DNA of 64,000 nucleotides, taken from positions 1 to 64,000 of the forward strand of contig NZ_FMVQ01000014.1 of assembly GCF_900102495.1 (NCBI RefSeq), read 5' to 3'. This document shows positions 36,800-45,283 of the stretch, piece after piece. The notes under the pieces are model-generated. The model was not told the origin of the DNA. It saw only the letters and a list, made by a program, of their open reading frames with translations, and did no database searches. Source of the stretch: Nitrosospira sp. Nl5. Its GTDB lineage: Bacteria > Pseudomonadota > Gammaproteobacteria > Burkholderiales > Nitrosomonadaceae. How positions within the stretch are numbered: the first letter of the stretch is position 1; each line of letters opens with the position of its first letter. A program made the position numbers and the translations under genes.

Positions 36800-37471
36800 T
36801 CAGGTGCCCCCATGAGCGACTTCCTGCTGGGATTTGAGCATTGTGCGTAATACTTTCCATACATTTTCCACGATTCTTTGCTGGGCGTCTGCATTCGGAT
36901 GTATCCCGTCGGATTGGAAAAATTCGCGTTTGTCGCCAAAACCGTCCAGCAGGAATGGCACCAGTTTGAGCCGGTGACGTTTCGCAAGTTGCGGATAAAT
37001 ATCCTGAAACTTTTGCGTGTATGCTATGCCATAATTGGGTGGAAGCTGCATTCCGGCTAACAGCACCGTGGCTTTGTTTCGCTGGCAGGCTTCAATGATG
37101 GCTTCGAGGTTGTCACGAATCGATTCGATGGATGCACCGCGCAACCCGTCATTTCCACCAAGTTCGATAATGACAATGTCAGGGCGGTGGATTTTAAGTG
37201 CTTCCTCGATGCGATTACGTCCGCCCACCGCGGTTTCGCCACTGATGCTGTTATTGATCAGGTGGACCGGTGATTGCGTTTGCAGCCGTTTTTTCAGCAG
37301 GCTGACCCATCCTGCATCCTGCGATAGGCCATAGCCGGCAGACAGGCTATCGCCAAATACCATGATAGTAGTCGTTGCGGGTGTGGCCGCGGACGCGGGC
37401 ACGGCTGCCGTCCCCGAGTGGACGGCCGAGACACTTGATAATATATACAGAATAATCAGGAAATTTTTCAT
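36800..37471 (-). CDS. tesA: Arylesterase / thioesterase I-type GDSL hydrolase
   Basis: A 223-residue periplasmic SGNH hydrolase. It has a signal peptide (MKNFLIILYILSSVSAVHS), block I VFGDSLSAGYGL with the nucleophile Ser, block III IIELGGNDGLRG and the C-terminal block V SDGIHPNADAQQ with the catalytic Asp/His. The family (TesA) has thioesterase, lysophospholipase and arylesterase activity. The ATG at 37471 overlaps that of the divergent ybbA within one CATG. An AAGG site precedes it. The tesA/ybbA pair is conserved in E. coli. Confidence 0.92.
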   Translation of the reverse strand: MKNFLIILYILSSVSAVHSGTAAVPASAATPATTTIMVFGDSLSAGYGLSQDAGWVSLLKKRLQTQSPVHLINNSISGETAVGGRNRIEEALKIHRPDIVIIELGGNDGLRGASIESIRDNLEAIIEACQRNKATVLLAGMQLPPNYGIAYTQKFQDIYPQLAKRHRLKLVPFLLDGFGDKREFFQSDGIHPNADAQQRIVENVWKVLRTMLKSQQEVAHGGT

Positions 37472-38156
37472 GACAGATAACCTTGTTGGATGGCCTATTG
37501 TGCAGACAACTGCCTTGACCAAGCAAGTCAGCACCGGTGACGAGCAGCTTACCATTTTGGAGGACATTAATCTGGAAGTAAATGCCGGCGACTCCGTTGC
37601 GATAGTGGGAGCGTCGGGGTCGGGAAAATCGACATTGCTGGGACTGCTAGCAGGGTTAGATACGCCCTCCAGCGGGAAGGTTCATCTTGGCGGAGAGGAT
37701 ATTTTCTTGCTGGACGAAGACGCACGCGCCGCGTTGCGAGGACGCATGCTGGGTTTCGTATTCCAGTCATTTCAGTTGCTGCCCGCATTGACTGCGATTG
37801 AGAATGTAATGTTGCCGCTGGAGCTTGCCGGTTCAAATAAGGCAGGCATCGCTGCATTGGAGCTGCTTGAACGCGTCGGGCTGGGAATGCGTCTGAAGCA
37901 TTATCCAAGGCAACTTTCCGGCGGCGAGCAACAGCGTGTCGCCATTGCGCGCGCATTTGTCACGCAACCGCAATTGCTGCTGGCCGATGAGCCTACCGGC
38001 AACCTGGATTCCATCACAGGCGCGCAAATTATAGAGCTCATGTTTGAGCTGAACCGAGAGCGCGGCACCACCCTGGTTCTGGTGACACATGACGAAGCCA
38101 TCTCCAGTCGCTGCTCATGGCGGATACGGTTGGCTGGGGGAAAGATTGTAAGTTGA
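37470..38156 (+). CDS. ybbA: ABC transporter ATP-binding protein YbbA
   Basis: A 228-residue ATPase of the LolD/MacB type: Walker A GASGSGKSTLLGL (about 50), Q-loop FQSFQLLP, signature LSGGEQQRVAIARA (about 150), Walker B LLLADEPTGNLD. AGGA lies 8 bp before the ATG. It normally acts with the FtsX-like permease YbbP, which in this window is 21 kb downstream (59259), not adjacent. The pair is thought to act in envelope lipoprotein or lipid traffic; the role is not certain. Confidence 0.9.
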   Translation: MTDNLVGWPIVQTTALTKQVSTGDEQLTILEDINLEVNAGDSVAIVGASGSGKSTLLGLLAGLDTPSSGKVHLGGEDIFLLDEDARAALRGRMLGFVFQSFQLLPALTAIENVMLPLELAGSNKAGIAALELLERVGLGMRLKHYPRQLSGGEQQRVAIARAFVTQPQLLLADEPTGNLDSITGAQIIELMFELNRERGTTLVLVTHDEAISSRCSWRIRLAGGKIVS

Positions 38157-38278
38157 TGGATGCAACAATCCTGCTGGAAGCGGATGCGGAGAAATGGAAC
38201 GGAATGCTTCCCCTTTCGGGGGATAACGCTTCATTTTTTTGCCCACAATTCAAATAGATTTGGGTAAAGCGCCCTTTG

Positions 38279-39490
38279 ATGGAAGTTATCTCTCAAACGA
38301 GCCCTCCGGGGCGTTCCAAACGCCGCCTGAGGATCACAATGGTTGGCATTGTGCTCATTGCATTGGTTGCCGTTGCCTGGGCGTGGCGCAGCCAAAGTGG
38401 CGCGACAGATACCAGAAGCAAGAGCGCGGAGACAGTACCGGTAGTAACCGCCAAGGTTGCCCGAAACGATGTATCGGTCAGGCTCACGGCCAACGGCCAG
38501 GTGTCTGCGCAGCAGATGGTCGCGGTGCGGCCGCAGCTTAGCGCGGTGATCAGGTCAGTGGATATCAAAGAAGGGCAATACGTGCAGAAGGGCGAGAGAT
38601 TGTTTACGCTCGATGCGCGGACCGAGGACGCCAATCTCAGCAGAACTGAAGGGCAACTCGCCAAGTCCAGAGCTGATCTCAGGAATGCCGAGCGTAACCT
38701 CGAACGCCAACGCGAGCTTTTTCGCCAGAATTTTATTTCACAGGCTGCGCTCGAGGTGGCGGAGAATCAGGTGGAGGGATTGCGCGCCCAGCTTCTGATT
38801 GATCAGGCAACAGTGCAAGCAAATCGCGTCGCTCGCGGTTTCAGCGAGATCACAGCGCCCATTGCCGGACGCACGGGCGCTATTCCCGTGTATCAAGGCA
38901 GTCTGGTGCAGCCGAACGATATCCTGGTTACCATCACGCAGATCGATCCGATCAATGTCAGCTTTACCTTGCCGGAACGCGAGTTTGGGCCTTTGCAGCA
39001 AGCGCTTGCCAAAGGCGAGGTGCCTGTCAATGTAGTGCTGGACGCAGCGGGAAAGCAAACGCGGAAGGGGCGACTGATATTTGTCGATAATGTGGTCGAT
39101 ACCGCGAGCGGCACAATTGCCCTCAAAGCGGAATTTCCCAATGCAGATAGGCGTCTTTGGCCGGGCATGTTTGTCAACGTGACCCTTGCGCCACGCACAT
39201 TGGCGGACGCGCTCACCGTGCCGGTGCAAGCGGTGCAGCACGGCCCGGAAAGAACATTTGTTTACGTAATCGGGGAAGATGGCAAAGCAAGCCCTCTGCC
39301 TGTGGACGTACGTTTGATCCAGGAGGGAATTGCAGTAATAGAGGGAGAGGGCGCGGCGCCGGGTATGCGCATTGTTGTGGAAGGCGCGCAGAATCTCAGG
39401 CCGGGCAGCAGGGTGACAGAGGCCAAGCCCAGGGGCGGTGAGGTGGGAGAATCAGCGGATCGAAACGCCTCCGATAAGAGTGCGGCATGA
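38279..39490 (+). CDS. RND efflux periplasmic adaptor (membrane fusion protein)
   Basis: A 403-residue adaptor with an N-terminal membrane anchor (about 20-42, ITMVGIVLIALVAVAWAW), a lipoyl/barrel-sandwich region (GQVSAQQMVAVRPQLSA; PIAGRTGAIPV), a coiled-coil hairpin (about 105-175, NLSRTEGQLAKSRADLRNAE) and beta-barrel/MPD domains. It resembles MdtA/MuxA. The start used is the ATG at 38279, one codon after a TTG. It overlaps the pump gene by 4 bp. It links the RND pump to an outer-membrane channel, which is not encoded here. Confidence 0.92.
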   Translation: MEVISQTSPPGRSKRRLRITMVGIVLIALVAVAWAWRSQSGATDTRSKSAETVPVVTAKVARNDVSVRLTANGQVSAQQMVAVRPQLSAVIRSVDIKEGQYVQKGERLFTLDARTEDANLSRTEGQLAKSRADLRNAERNLERQRELFRQNFISQAALEVAENQVEGLRAQLLIDQATVQANRVARGFSEITAPIAGRTGAIPVYQGSLVQPNDILVTITQIDPINVSFTLPEREFGPLQQALAKGEVPVNVVLDAAGKQTRKGRLIFVDNVVDTASGTIALKAEFPNADRRLWPGMFVNVTLAPRTLADALTVPVQAVQHGPERTFVYVIGEDGKASPLPVDVRLIQEGIAVIEGEGAAPGMRIVVEGAQNLRPGSRVTEAKPRGGEVGESADRNASDKSAA

Positions 39491-42400
39491 ATCTCTCCGA
39501 GCTGTGTATCCGCCGTCCGGTGATGACGGTACTGCTATCGGCCTCTGCCGTAATCGCCGGCATCATTGCTTATGACGGCTTGCCGATCGCCGCGCTGCCG
39601 AGCTACGACTCACCCACCATCACCGTCAGCGCGGCGCTCCCCGGTGCGAGTCCGGAGATCATGGCTTCCTCGGTCGCCACCCCGCTCGAAAGGCAATTTT
39701 CCACGATCTCCGGTCTCTCGGTTATCAGTTCAAAAAGCACGCTGGGCAATACCGTAATTACGCTGGAATTCGATCAGGATCGGGACATCGACAGCGCGTC
39801 CATTGATGTGCAGGCGGCATTGCTGCGCGCGGAGCGATCGCTTCCGATCGAAATGACTTCGCCGCCGTCATACCGCAAGCTCAATCCGGCTGATGCCCCT
39901 ATCATTTTTCTTGCGCTGACATCGCCGTCAATGTCGCTGTCGGATTTGAACAGCTTTGCCGAAGACCTCATTGCGCCAACGCTATCGACGCTTCCCGGTG
40001 TGGCGCAAGTACAAATCAACGGGCAGAAAAAATATGCAGTACGTATACACGCGAACCCCGAAGCGCTTGCTGTGCGTAACCTGACTCTTGACGATATCGC
40101 CACCGCGTTGCGTACTGCCAACGCTAACACTCCGGTCGGCACGCTCGAAGGCCCCCGCCAAACACTGACCATCGAGGCCAATCGCCAGCTCAATAATGCC
40201 AAGGCATTCGCCGATCTAATCGTGGCGACGGCTCCCAGTGGCAGCGCGGTGCGGTTATCCGAGGTGGCGCAAGTTGAGGACAGCGTGGAATCTGTCAAAA
40301 CCGCAAGCTGGATTAATGGCGAACGGGCGATAACCCTTTCAGTGCAGCGCCAGCCCGGCGCGAATACTGTTGCCACGGTCGATGGCATCAAGAGAGCAAT
40401 GCCGGGTTTGGTCGCCCAGATGCCTTCGTCTGTTCAACTGAAGCTGACCAGCGACCGCTCAATCTCGATCCGCGATGCCATCCACGATGTGCAGATTACG
40501 CTGACGATAACCATTGTGCTCGTTGTGCTGGTGATTTTCCTGTTCCTGCGCAAGGCCTCGGCTACGCTGATCCCGGCGCTATCATTGCCGATCTCGCTGT
40601 TGGGAACCGTTGCCCTGATGCGCGTCCTTGATTACAGCCTGGACAACATTTCGTTGCTGGCGATTACTCTCGCGGTCGGATTGGTGGTGGATGACGCCAT
40701 TGTGGTGCTCGAGAACATTGCGCGCCATATAGAGAGAGGCATGCCGCCATTGCAGGCGGCCCTGCAGGGATCGAGGGAAGTGAGTTTTACTATTATTTCA
40801 ATTTCGGTGTCGCTGGTTGCCGTGTTTATTCCAATATTTTTTATGCCCGGCGTAATCGGACTGTTGTTTCACGAGTTTGCGGCCGTAGTGGGGATTGCCG
40901 TTCTGATGTCAGCCGTCGTGTCGCTCACGCTGGTACCGGTGATGGCCAGCCGTTATCTGACACCGCATGAGACCGAAAAGCGCAGCCTGAAATGGACCGC
41001 CTGGTTCGAGCACGGATTCTCGGGGCTGTTAACATCATATGAACGTTTACTCGATTGGGCGCTGCGCCATCGCCGCACAGTGCTCGGTATTGCGATTGGC
41101 ACCTTCATCGCCACGGGCGTGCTGTTCGTGGTTTTGCCCAAAGGCTTTTTTCCCAGCGAGGATATCGGCCAGGCACTGATCACGGTGGAAGCTGTCGAGG
41201 ACATCTCTTTCCCTGCCATGACGACACTATTGCAGCGTACAGGCGATGTGATTCGCAGTCATCCAGCAGTCGACACGCTTATTATTTATGCGAGCGAAAG
41301 CCATAGTGCCCGTTTGTTCATGACTCTTAAACCGCGCGATGAACGTCCACCTATCGACACGGTAGTCGAAGATTTGCGCCGTGACGTGCGCGCCATCCCA
41401 GGCATTAATGTTTTTATCAATCCCATTCAGAACCTCAGGCTTGGCGGTCGTACCAGCAAGAGCCGCTATCAGTATGTCATGCGCAGTGTAAGCGCCGGAG
41501 ACCTGCGCGCGGCAGCCGAAAGCCTTATATCGCGCATGCGCGAAGAGGAGGCCATTTTTCGCGATGTAACCAGCGATGCGCAATTGAAGGGCCTGCAGGT
41601 GCGGCTCAATATCAACCGCGACAAGGCTAATCTGCTGGGTATACAAATGGCGGACATTCGCTCGGCGCTTTTCAGCGCTTTCGGCGAGCGCCAGGTGTCA
41701 ACGATTTATACATCAAGCAACAGCTACCAAGTTATCATGCAAGTAGGAGACGAGCATCGGATCGACGAAAGCGCCTTCGGAAAAATACATCTTCGCTCCA
41801 AGAATGGCACACTGGTTCCGCTATCGAGCGTTGCGTCAGTGGAGCGTGAAGTGGGGCCTATCGCCATCAATCATGCCGGGCAGCTTGAGGCAACGACGAT
41901 CTCGTTCAACCTTGCACCCGGTGCCGCACTGGGCGAAGCCTCCGCCCGTATCGATCAGTTCAAGCACGAGCTGAATCTGCCTGGCAGCATTTTAACCAGC
42001 TATGCCGGCGACGCCGCCGCGTTCCAGTCTTCTCAAGCGAGCCAGGTGGTATTGATTGTCGCCGCGTTGCTGGTAATCTACGTGCTGCTTGGCGTGTTAT
42101 ACGAGAGCTATATCCATCCTCTCACAATCCTGTCCGGACTTCCCTCGGCGGCGGTCGGTGCATTGGCGATGCTGTGGTTGTTCAATATGGAGTTATCAAT
42201 CATCGCCATGATCGGTATCTTGATGCTGATCGGTATCGTCAAGAAGAACGCTATCATGATGATCGATTTTGCGCTCGACGCACAACGCAGCGAGGCGCTG
42301 GCACCGTATGAAGCTATCCGCACTGCGTGTCTCCTGCGTTTTCGGCCGATCATGATGACAACACTGGCAGCCCTGATGGGTGCGCTTCCCATCGCTCTCG

Positions 42401-42570
42401 GATTGGGCGCGGGCGCCGAGTTGCGTCAGCCGCTGGGCCTCGCGGTCGTCGGGGGACTGTTGTTCTCGCAAGTAATCACGCTTTTTATTACGCCAGTGAT
42501 CTATCTTTACCTGGATCGCTTTTCCGGCAAGGGCCCGCTTAAGCTCGAAATGGATCCAGAATCTGATTGA
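39487..42570 (+). CDS. RND multidrug efflux permease (AcrB/MdtB family)
   Basis: A 1027-residue proton-driven pump. It has the standard 12-helix topology with two large periplasmic loops, the N-terminal MNLSELCIRRPVMTVLLS, the helix 4 motif LAITLAVGLVVDDAIVVLEN with paired Asp, TIISISVSLVAVFIPIFF and the C-terminal GIVKKNAIMMIDFALDAQRS. It belongs to the HAE-1/MuxB group. It is coupled to the adaptor by ATGA. Substrates cannot be read from the sequence. No TolC-type gene follows, so an unlinked channel must serve it. Confidence 0.94.
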   Translation: MNLSELCIRRPVMTVLLSASAVIAGIIAYDGLPIAALPSYDSPTITVSAALPGASPEIMASSVATPLERQFSTISGLSVISSKSTLGNTVITLEFDQDRDIDSASIDVQAALLRAERSLPIEMTSPPSYRKLNPADAPIIFLALTSPSMSLSDLNSFAEDLIAPTLSTLPGVAQVQINGQKKYAVRIHANPEALAVRNLTLDDIATALRTANANTPVGTLEGPRQTLTIEANRQLNNAKAFADLIVATAPSGSAVRLSEVAQVEDSVESVKTASWINGERAITLSVQRQPGANTVATVDGIKRAMPGLVAQMPSSVQLKLTSDRSISIRDAIHDVQITLTITIVLVVLVIFLFLRKASATLIPALSLPISLLGTVALMRVLDYSLDNISLLAITLAVGLVVDDAIVVLENIARHIERGMPPLQAALQGSREVSFTIISISVSLVAVFIPIFFMPGVIGLLFHEFAAVVGIAVLMSAVVSLTLVPVMASRYLTPHETEKRSLKWTAWFEHGFSGLLTSYERLLDWALRHRRTVLGIAIGTFIATGVLFVVLPKGFFPSEDIGQALITVEAVEDISFPAMTTLLQRTGDVIRSHPAVDTLIIYASESHSARLFMTLKPRDERPPIDTVVEDLRRDVRAIPGINVFINPIQNLRLGGRTSKSRYQYVMRSVSAGDLRAAAESLISRMREEEAIFRDVTSDAQLKGLQVRLNINRDKANLLGIQMADIRSALFSAFGERQVSTIYTSSNSYQVIMQVGDEHRIDESAFGKIHLRSKNGTLVPLSSVASVEREVGPIAINHAGQLEATTISFNLAPGAALGEASARIDQFKHELNLPGSILTSYAGDAAAFQSSQASQVVLIVAALLVIYVLLGVLYESYIHPLTILSGLPSAAVGALAMLWLFNMELSIIAMIGILMLIGIVKKNAIMMIDFALDAQRSEALAPYEAIRTACLLRFRPIMMTTLAALMGALPIALGLGAGAELRQPLGLAVVGGLLFSQVITLFITPVIYLYLDRFSGKGPLKLEMDPESD

Positions 42571-42592
42571 ATCATTATATGGCCTGTGTATG

Positions 42593-42754
42593 TCATGGTG
42601 AAACTGGCAGGTGGTTTAAACCCAGATAATGCATTAGGCGGCTCTCCGAGCCTACGCGACTGCTGGCGGCTAGTTTTGCGCCCATTTTTGCCGCTTGCTC
42701 GGCGTCCATAGACCAGGCTATGAACTTCTCCCAATCGACAAAACTGTCTCGCAA
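42593..42754 (-). CDS. Possible 53-residue small protein
   Basis: An open frame from TTG to TGA with a protein-like sequence (FVDWEKFIAWSMDAEQAAKM and RVGSESRLMHYLG) in an otherwise empty gap between the RND pump and the amidohydrolase. A GAGGCAGG stretch immediately precedes the TTG. No family was recognised. It may be a real small protein or the C-terminal remnant of a larger one. Confidence 0.3.
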   Translation of the reverse strand: MRDSFVDWEKFIAWSMDAEQAAKMGAKLAASSRVGSESRLMHYLGLNHLPVSP

Positions 42755-42795
42755 CCTGCCTCGCCATCATCTCGCGTCCTAATGGATTATCTGGG

Positions 42796-44058
42796 TTAAA
42801 AATTGTTTACGACAATCTTGCCTCCTGAAATAACAAGATCGGGGTATTCTAAAGTTTTCAGGTTATGCGTGGGGTCGCCTTTCACGGCAATAATATCGGC
42901 AGGCGCGTCGCGTTGTAAGGTGCCCAGCAGCGGCAAATCCAGATGCTGACCTGCTTTTGACGTCGCTGCACGCAAGACATCGATCAGTTCCATTTTTGCC
43001 AATTGCCTCATGTACATGAGCTCCTGAGCATCAATGCCCTGGGGAATATCTGGATGCGCAATCTCAGCCCCATATAAGAATTCACCCCCCTGCGCCGTCC
43101 AGGTTCGAGCATTGTGAGCAACACCTGAACATCTGGATAGGGTATCCATGGTAGTGACTATTTTTACATTCTGTGCGACCGCCTTTTTTAATAACGATTC
43201 AGGAATAATGTCACAGGGCACATGAGCCCACTCGTCTACGCCTGCATTGATGGCAATCTGTGCACCTTTTGCTTCGGCAATATGCGCTGTTACCTTACGA
43301 TTATTTCTATGGGCCTCATCCACAATCGCTTTTACAATATTTTCCGGCAGTAATGGCCATGCCTGCTTCGACACATGATGGGCTGGCTTGTGATGGGCAT
43401 TCGCATGTTCCGCACCCGGTTGATCATCATGCCCATGGCCGGAATCGTGGCCATGTCCGGATGACCAGGGTGCACCTGCTTCGCCACCCGGCTCCAGTGC
43501 AACCTTGATCACAACCGCACCTCCCTTAATGAGATTGCGGACAGTTTCCCGTGCTTCTTTTTCTGTGGATACAGCCGTTGCGACACTGGTATCCCCCAGG
43601 ATTGAGATGGGATAACCATTTGGGGCAGTAATAATCGGTCCGGAGGTAAGTACACGCAAACTTCCGTCTCCACCATATGGTTTGTGTATCGGTCCACCTA
43701 CATCCCGAACCGTCGTAATACCATGCTTCAGAACGGTATCAGCTGGAATATTTTGAAACGAGAGATGGGCATGCAATTCGATAAAGCCGGGAAGTATGGT
43801 TGCGTCACCCAGATCGATGACTTTCGCCTTGCTGGATTGGAATGATTCACGGGAGCCGATTTGCGCTATTTTCCCGTTTCTCACCAGTATCGAAGTATTT
43901 GTTCGGATGTTATTGCCGTCGAAAACCCGCGCGGCATGCAGAAGAATAGCTGCGTGCTCTGTTTCCTGGGCGATAGCCAGAGGTGAAGCAAAGACCGTCA
44001 GGATCAAACATAAACAGGAAATAACTTGGGCGAATCCGAAGAGCATGCGTTTCATCAT
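42796..44058 (-). CDS. Secreted metal-dependent amidohydrolase with His-rich loop
   Basis: A 420-residue protein of the amidohydrolase superfamily (imidazolonepropionase/prolidase-like). It has a signal peptide ending near LAIAQ, the metal-binding HAH in GFIELHAHLSF, His in KVTAHIAEAKGAQ and AGVDEWAHVP, and a C-terminal DIIAVKGDP. Residues about 193-226 form an unusual insertion very rich in His, Asp and Gly (GHGHDSGHGHDDQ and HANAHHKPAHH), likely a zinc or other metal store. AAGGA precedes the first ATG. It lies before the GH88-like gene on the same strand. The substrate is unknown. Confidence 0.85.
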   Translation of the reverse strand: MMKRMLFGFAQVISCLCLILTVFASPLAIAQETEHAAILLHAARVFDGNNIRTNTSILVRNGKIAQIGSRESFQSSKAKVIDLGDATILPGFIELHAHLSFQNIPADTVLKHGITTVRDVGGPIHKPYGGDGSLRVLTSGPIITAPNGYPISILGDTSVATAVSTEKEARETVRNLIKGGAVVIKVALEPGGEAGAPWSSGHGHDSGHGHDDQPGAEHANAHHKPAHHVSKQAWPLLPENIVKAIVDEAHRNNRKVTAHIAEAKGAQIAINAGVDEWAHVPCDIIPESLLKKAVAQNVKIVTTMDTLSRCSGVAHNARTWTAQGGEFLYGAEIAHPDIPQGIDAQELMYMRQLAKMELIDVLRAATSKAGQHLDLPLLGTLQRDAPADIIAVKGDPTHNLKTLEYPDLVISGGKIVVNNF

Positions 44059-44124
44059 TTCATATCCTTAATTGACAAACGTTTCAGAATTTATTCGTCA
44101 TTCGTCATGACATAATAAATAGCA

Positions 44125-45270
44125 TTAACAGTGGTGTGGTTCGATGGCATCAACGAGAATACAGAGTGCGGCCATGAGAAAAAAACTGCCCCATGCCGAC
44201 TCGACCAATTCATCCTTCCCCTGACTGGTTTTATAACAGCAGCCCCAAAATATTCCCGAATCGGTTCCATTCTTGTTTTTTTGATGGCTGCTATTTTCCT
44301 GAAACCCGGTGAAGTATTGACTGAGGACAATCGTGGTAATCTGCCGATGGGCATAGGCGCGCCATTGATTACCTCCAGACATACGATCAACCAGGGAGAG
44401 CATTGCAAGAGATGCGATGACGGAGGAAGAAGGATCACAAAGCCCCGATGGATGGCTCAGTCGATTTGGCGGCAGAGGTTCCGGACGTGAGCGTCTCCAA
44501 TATTCACAAGCGGAATGAGCATAGGTTAGATAAGGTTCTCCCCATTGTACTGCCGCCCGGCTCAATCCCAACATGGCCCAGGCTTGGCCGCGAGACCATA
44601 TACCTGCCTGATCCGTGGGTCGAAAACGCCCCTGGCTAAAATGTGCCCCGGTGTGAAACGCGCCATTATCACTACCGCATGCGGCTAACAGGGTATCTGC
44701 ATGACAACGCGAGATATTGTGATAAACGCTATGCTCACTGCAGTTCAGAAGTTGGATCAGGGAAGCAAGGGTATCTATCGTAATGAATTCGCTCCCGTCT
44801 TTTCCACCGCCCATCGCTGTACCAAGGGGAATGCAATTCATTTCAGGATCGTAGGAAGCTGCAATCGCGACAATAGATTCCTTTACAAGCTTCCGTGCAT
44901 TTGCATCGCCAAACCAGAGATCTCCCAAGGATGCCCCGTACCAAAAAATGAGGCTCCGGTTAATGGAATCACCGCCGGTTTTCCGGGACAAGCGTTGACA
45001 GATTTCTGATGCTTTGCGTTGATCCGATGTTGATCCGGTAATTCGTGATCGCAGCCACCACCACCCGCTCCAGAATCCCCCAACCCAGGAGCCACCTGAA
45101 GAGACAACCCACTGATCAGAAGATCCTGGCGAATAGAGAGGGAAGGCACTCGCGCAGTTGGAATCGACGACCTCCATGCGATGAATCATTAGCTCCAGTG
45201 CGTGCATCATTTCTTCACGGCTTAATAGCTGTTCATTGGTGTTATCAGACTTCCTTTCCAATATATGCAT
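44125..45270 (-). CDS. GH88/GH105-like glycoside hydrolase
   Basis: A 381-residue cytoplasmic (alpha/alpha)6-barrel protein resembling unsaturated glucuronyl hydrolases. It has WVGGFWSGWWWLR, FITIDTLASLIQLL with Asp166, RPTDQAGIWSRGQAW with Asp220 (the two Asp match the catalytic pair of the family by motif), DPSSSVIASLAML and the end LVESAWGSFFLMAAL. There is no signal peptide. It lies 14 bp before the stop side of the porin gene, so the two are probably cotranscribed. Uronic-acid use would be odd in an autotroph; the true substrate is unknown. Confidence 0.75.
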   Translation of the reverse strand: MHILERKSDNTNEQLLSREEMMHALELMIHRMEVVDSNCASAFPLYSPGSSDQWVVSSGGSWVGGFWSGWWWLRSRITGSTSDQRKASEICQRLSRKTGGDSINRSLIFWYGASLGDLWFGDANARKLVKESIVAIAASYDPEMNCIPLGTAMGGGKDGSEFITIDTLASLIQLLNCSEHSVYHNISRCHADTLLAACGSDNGAFHTGAHFSQGRFRPTDQAGIWSRGQAWAMLGLSRAAVQWGEPYLTYAHSACEYWRRSRPEPLPPNRLSHPSGLCDPSSSVIASLAMLSLVDRMSGGNQWRAYAHRQITTIVLSQYFTGFQENSSHQKNKNGTDSGIFWGCCYKTSQGKDELVESAWGSFFLMAALCILVDAIEPHHC

Positions 45271-45283
45271 AAACAGTGTCTCC

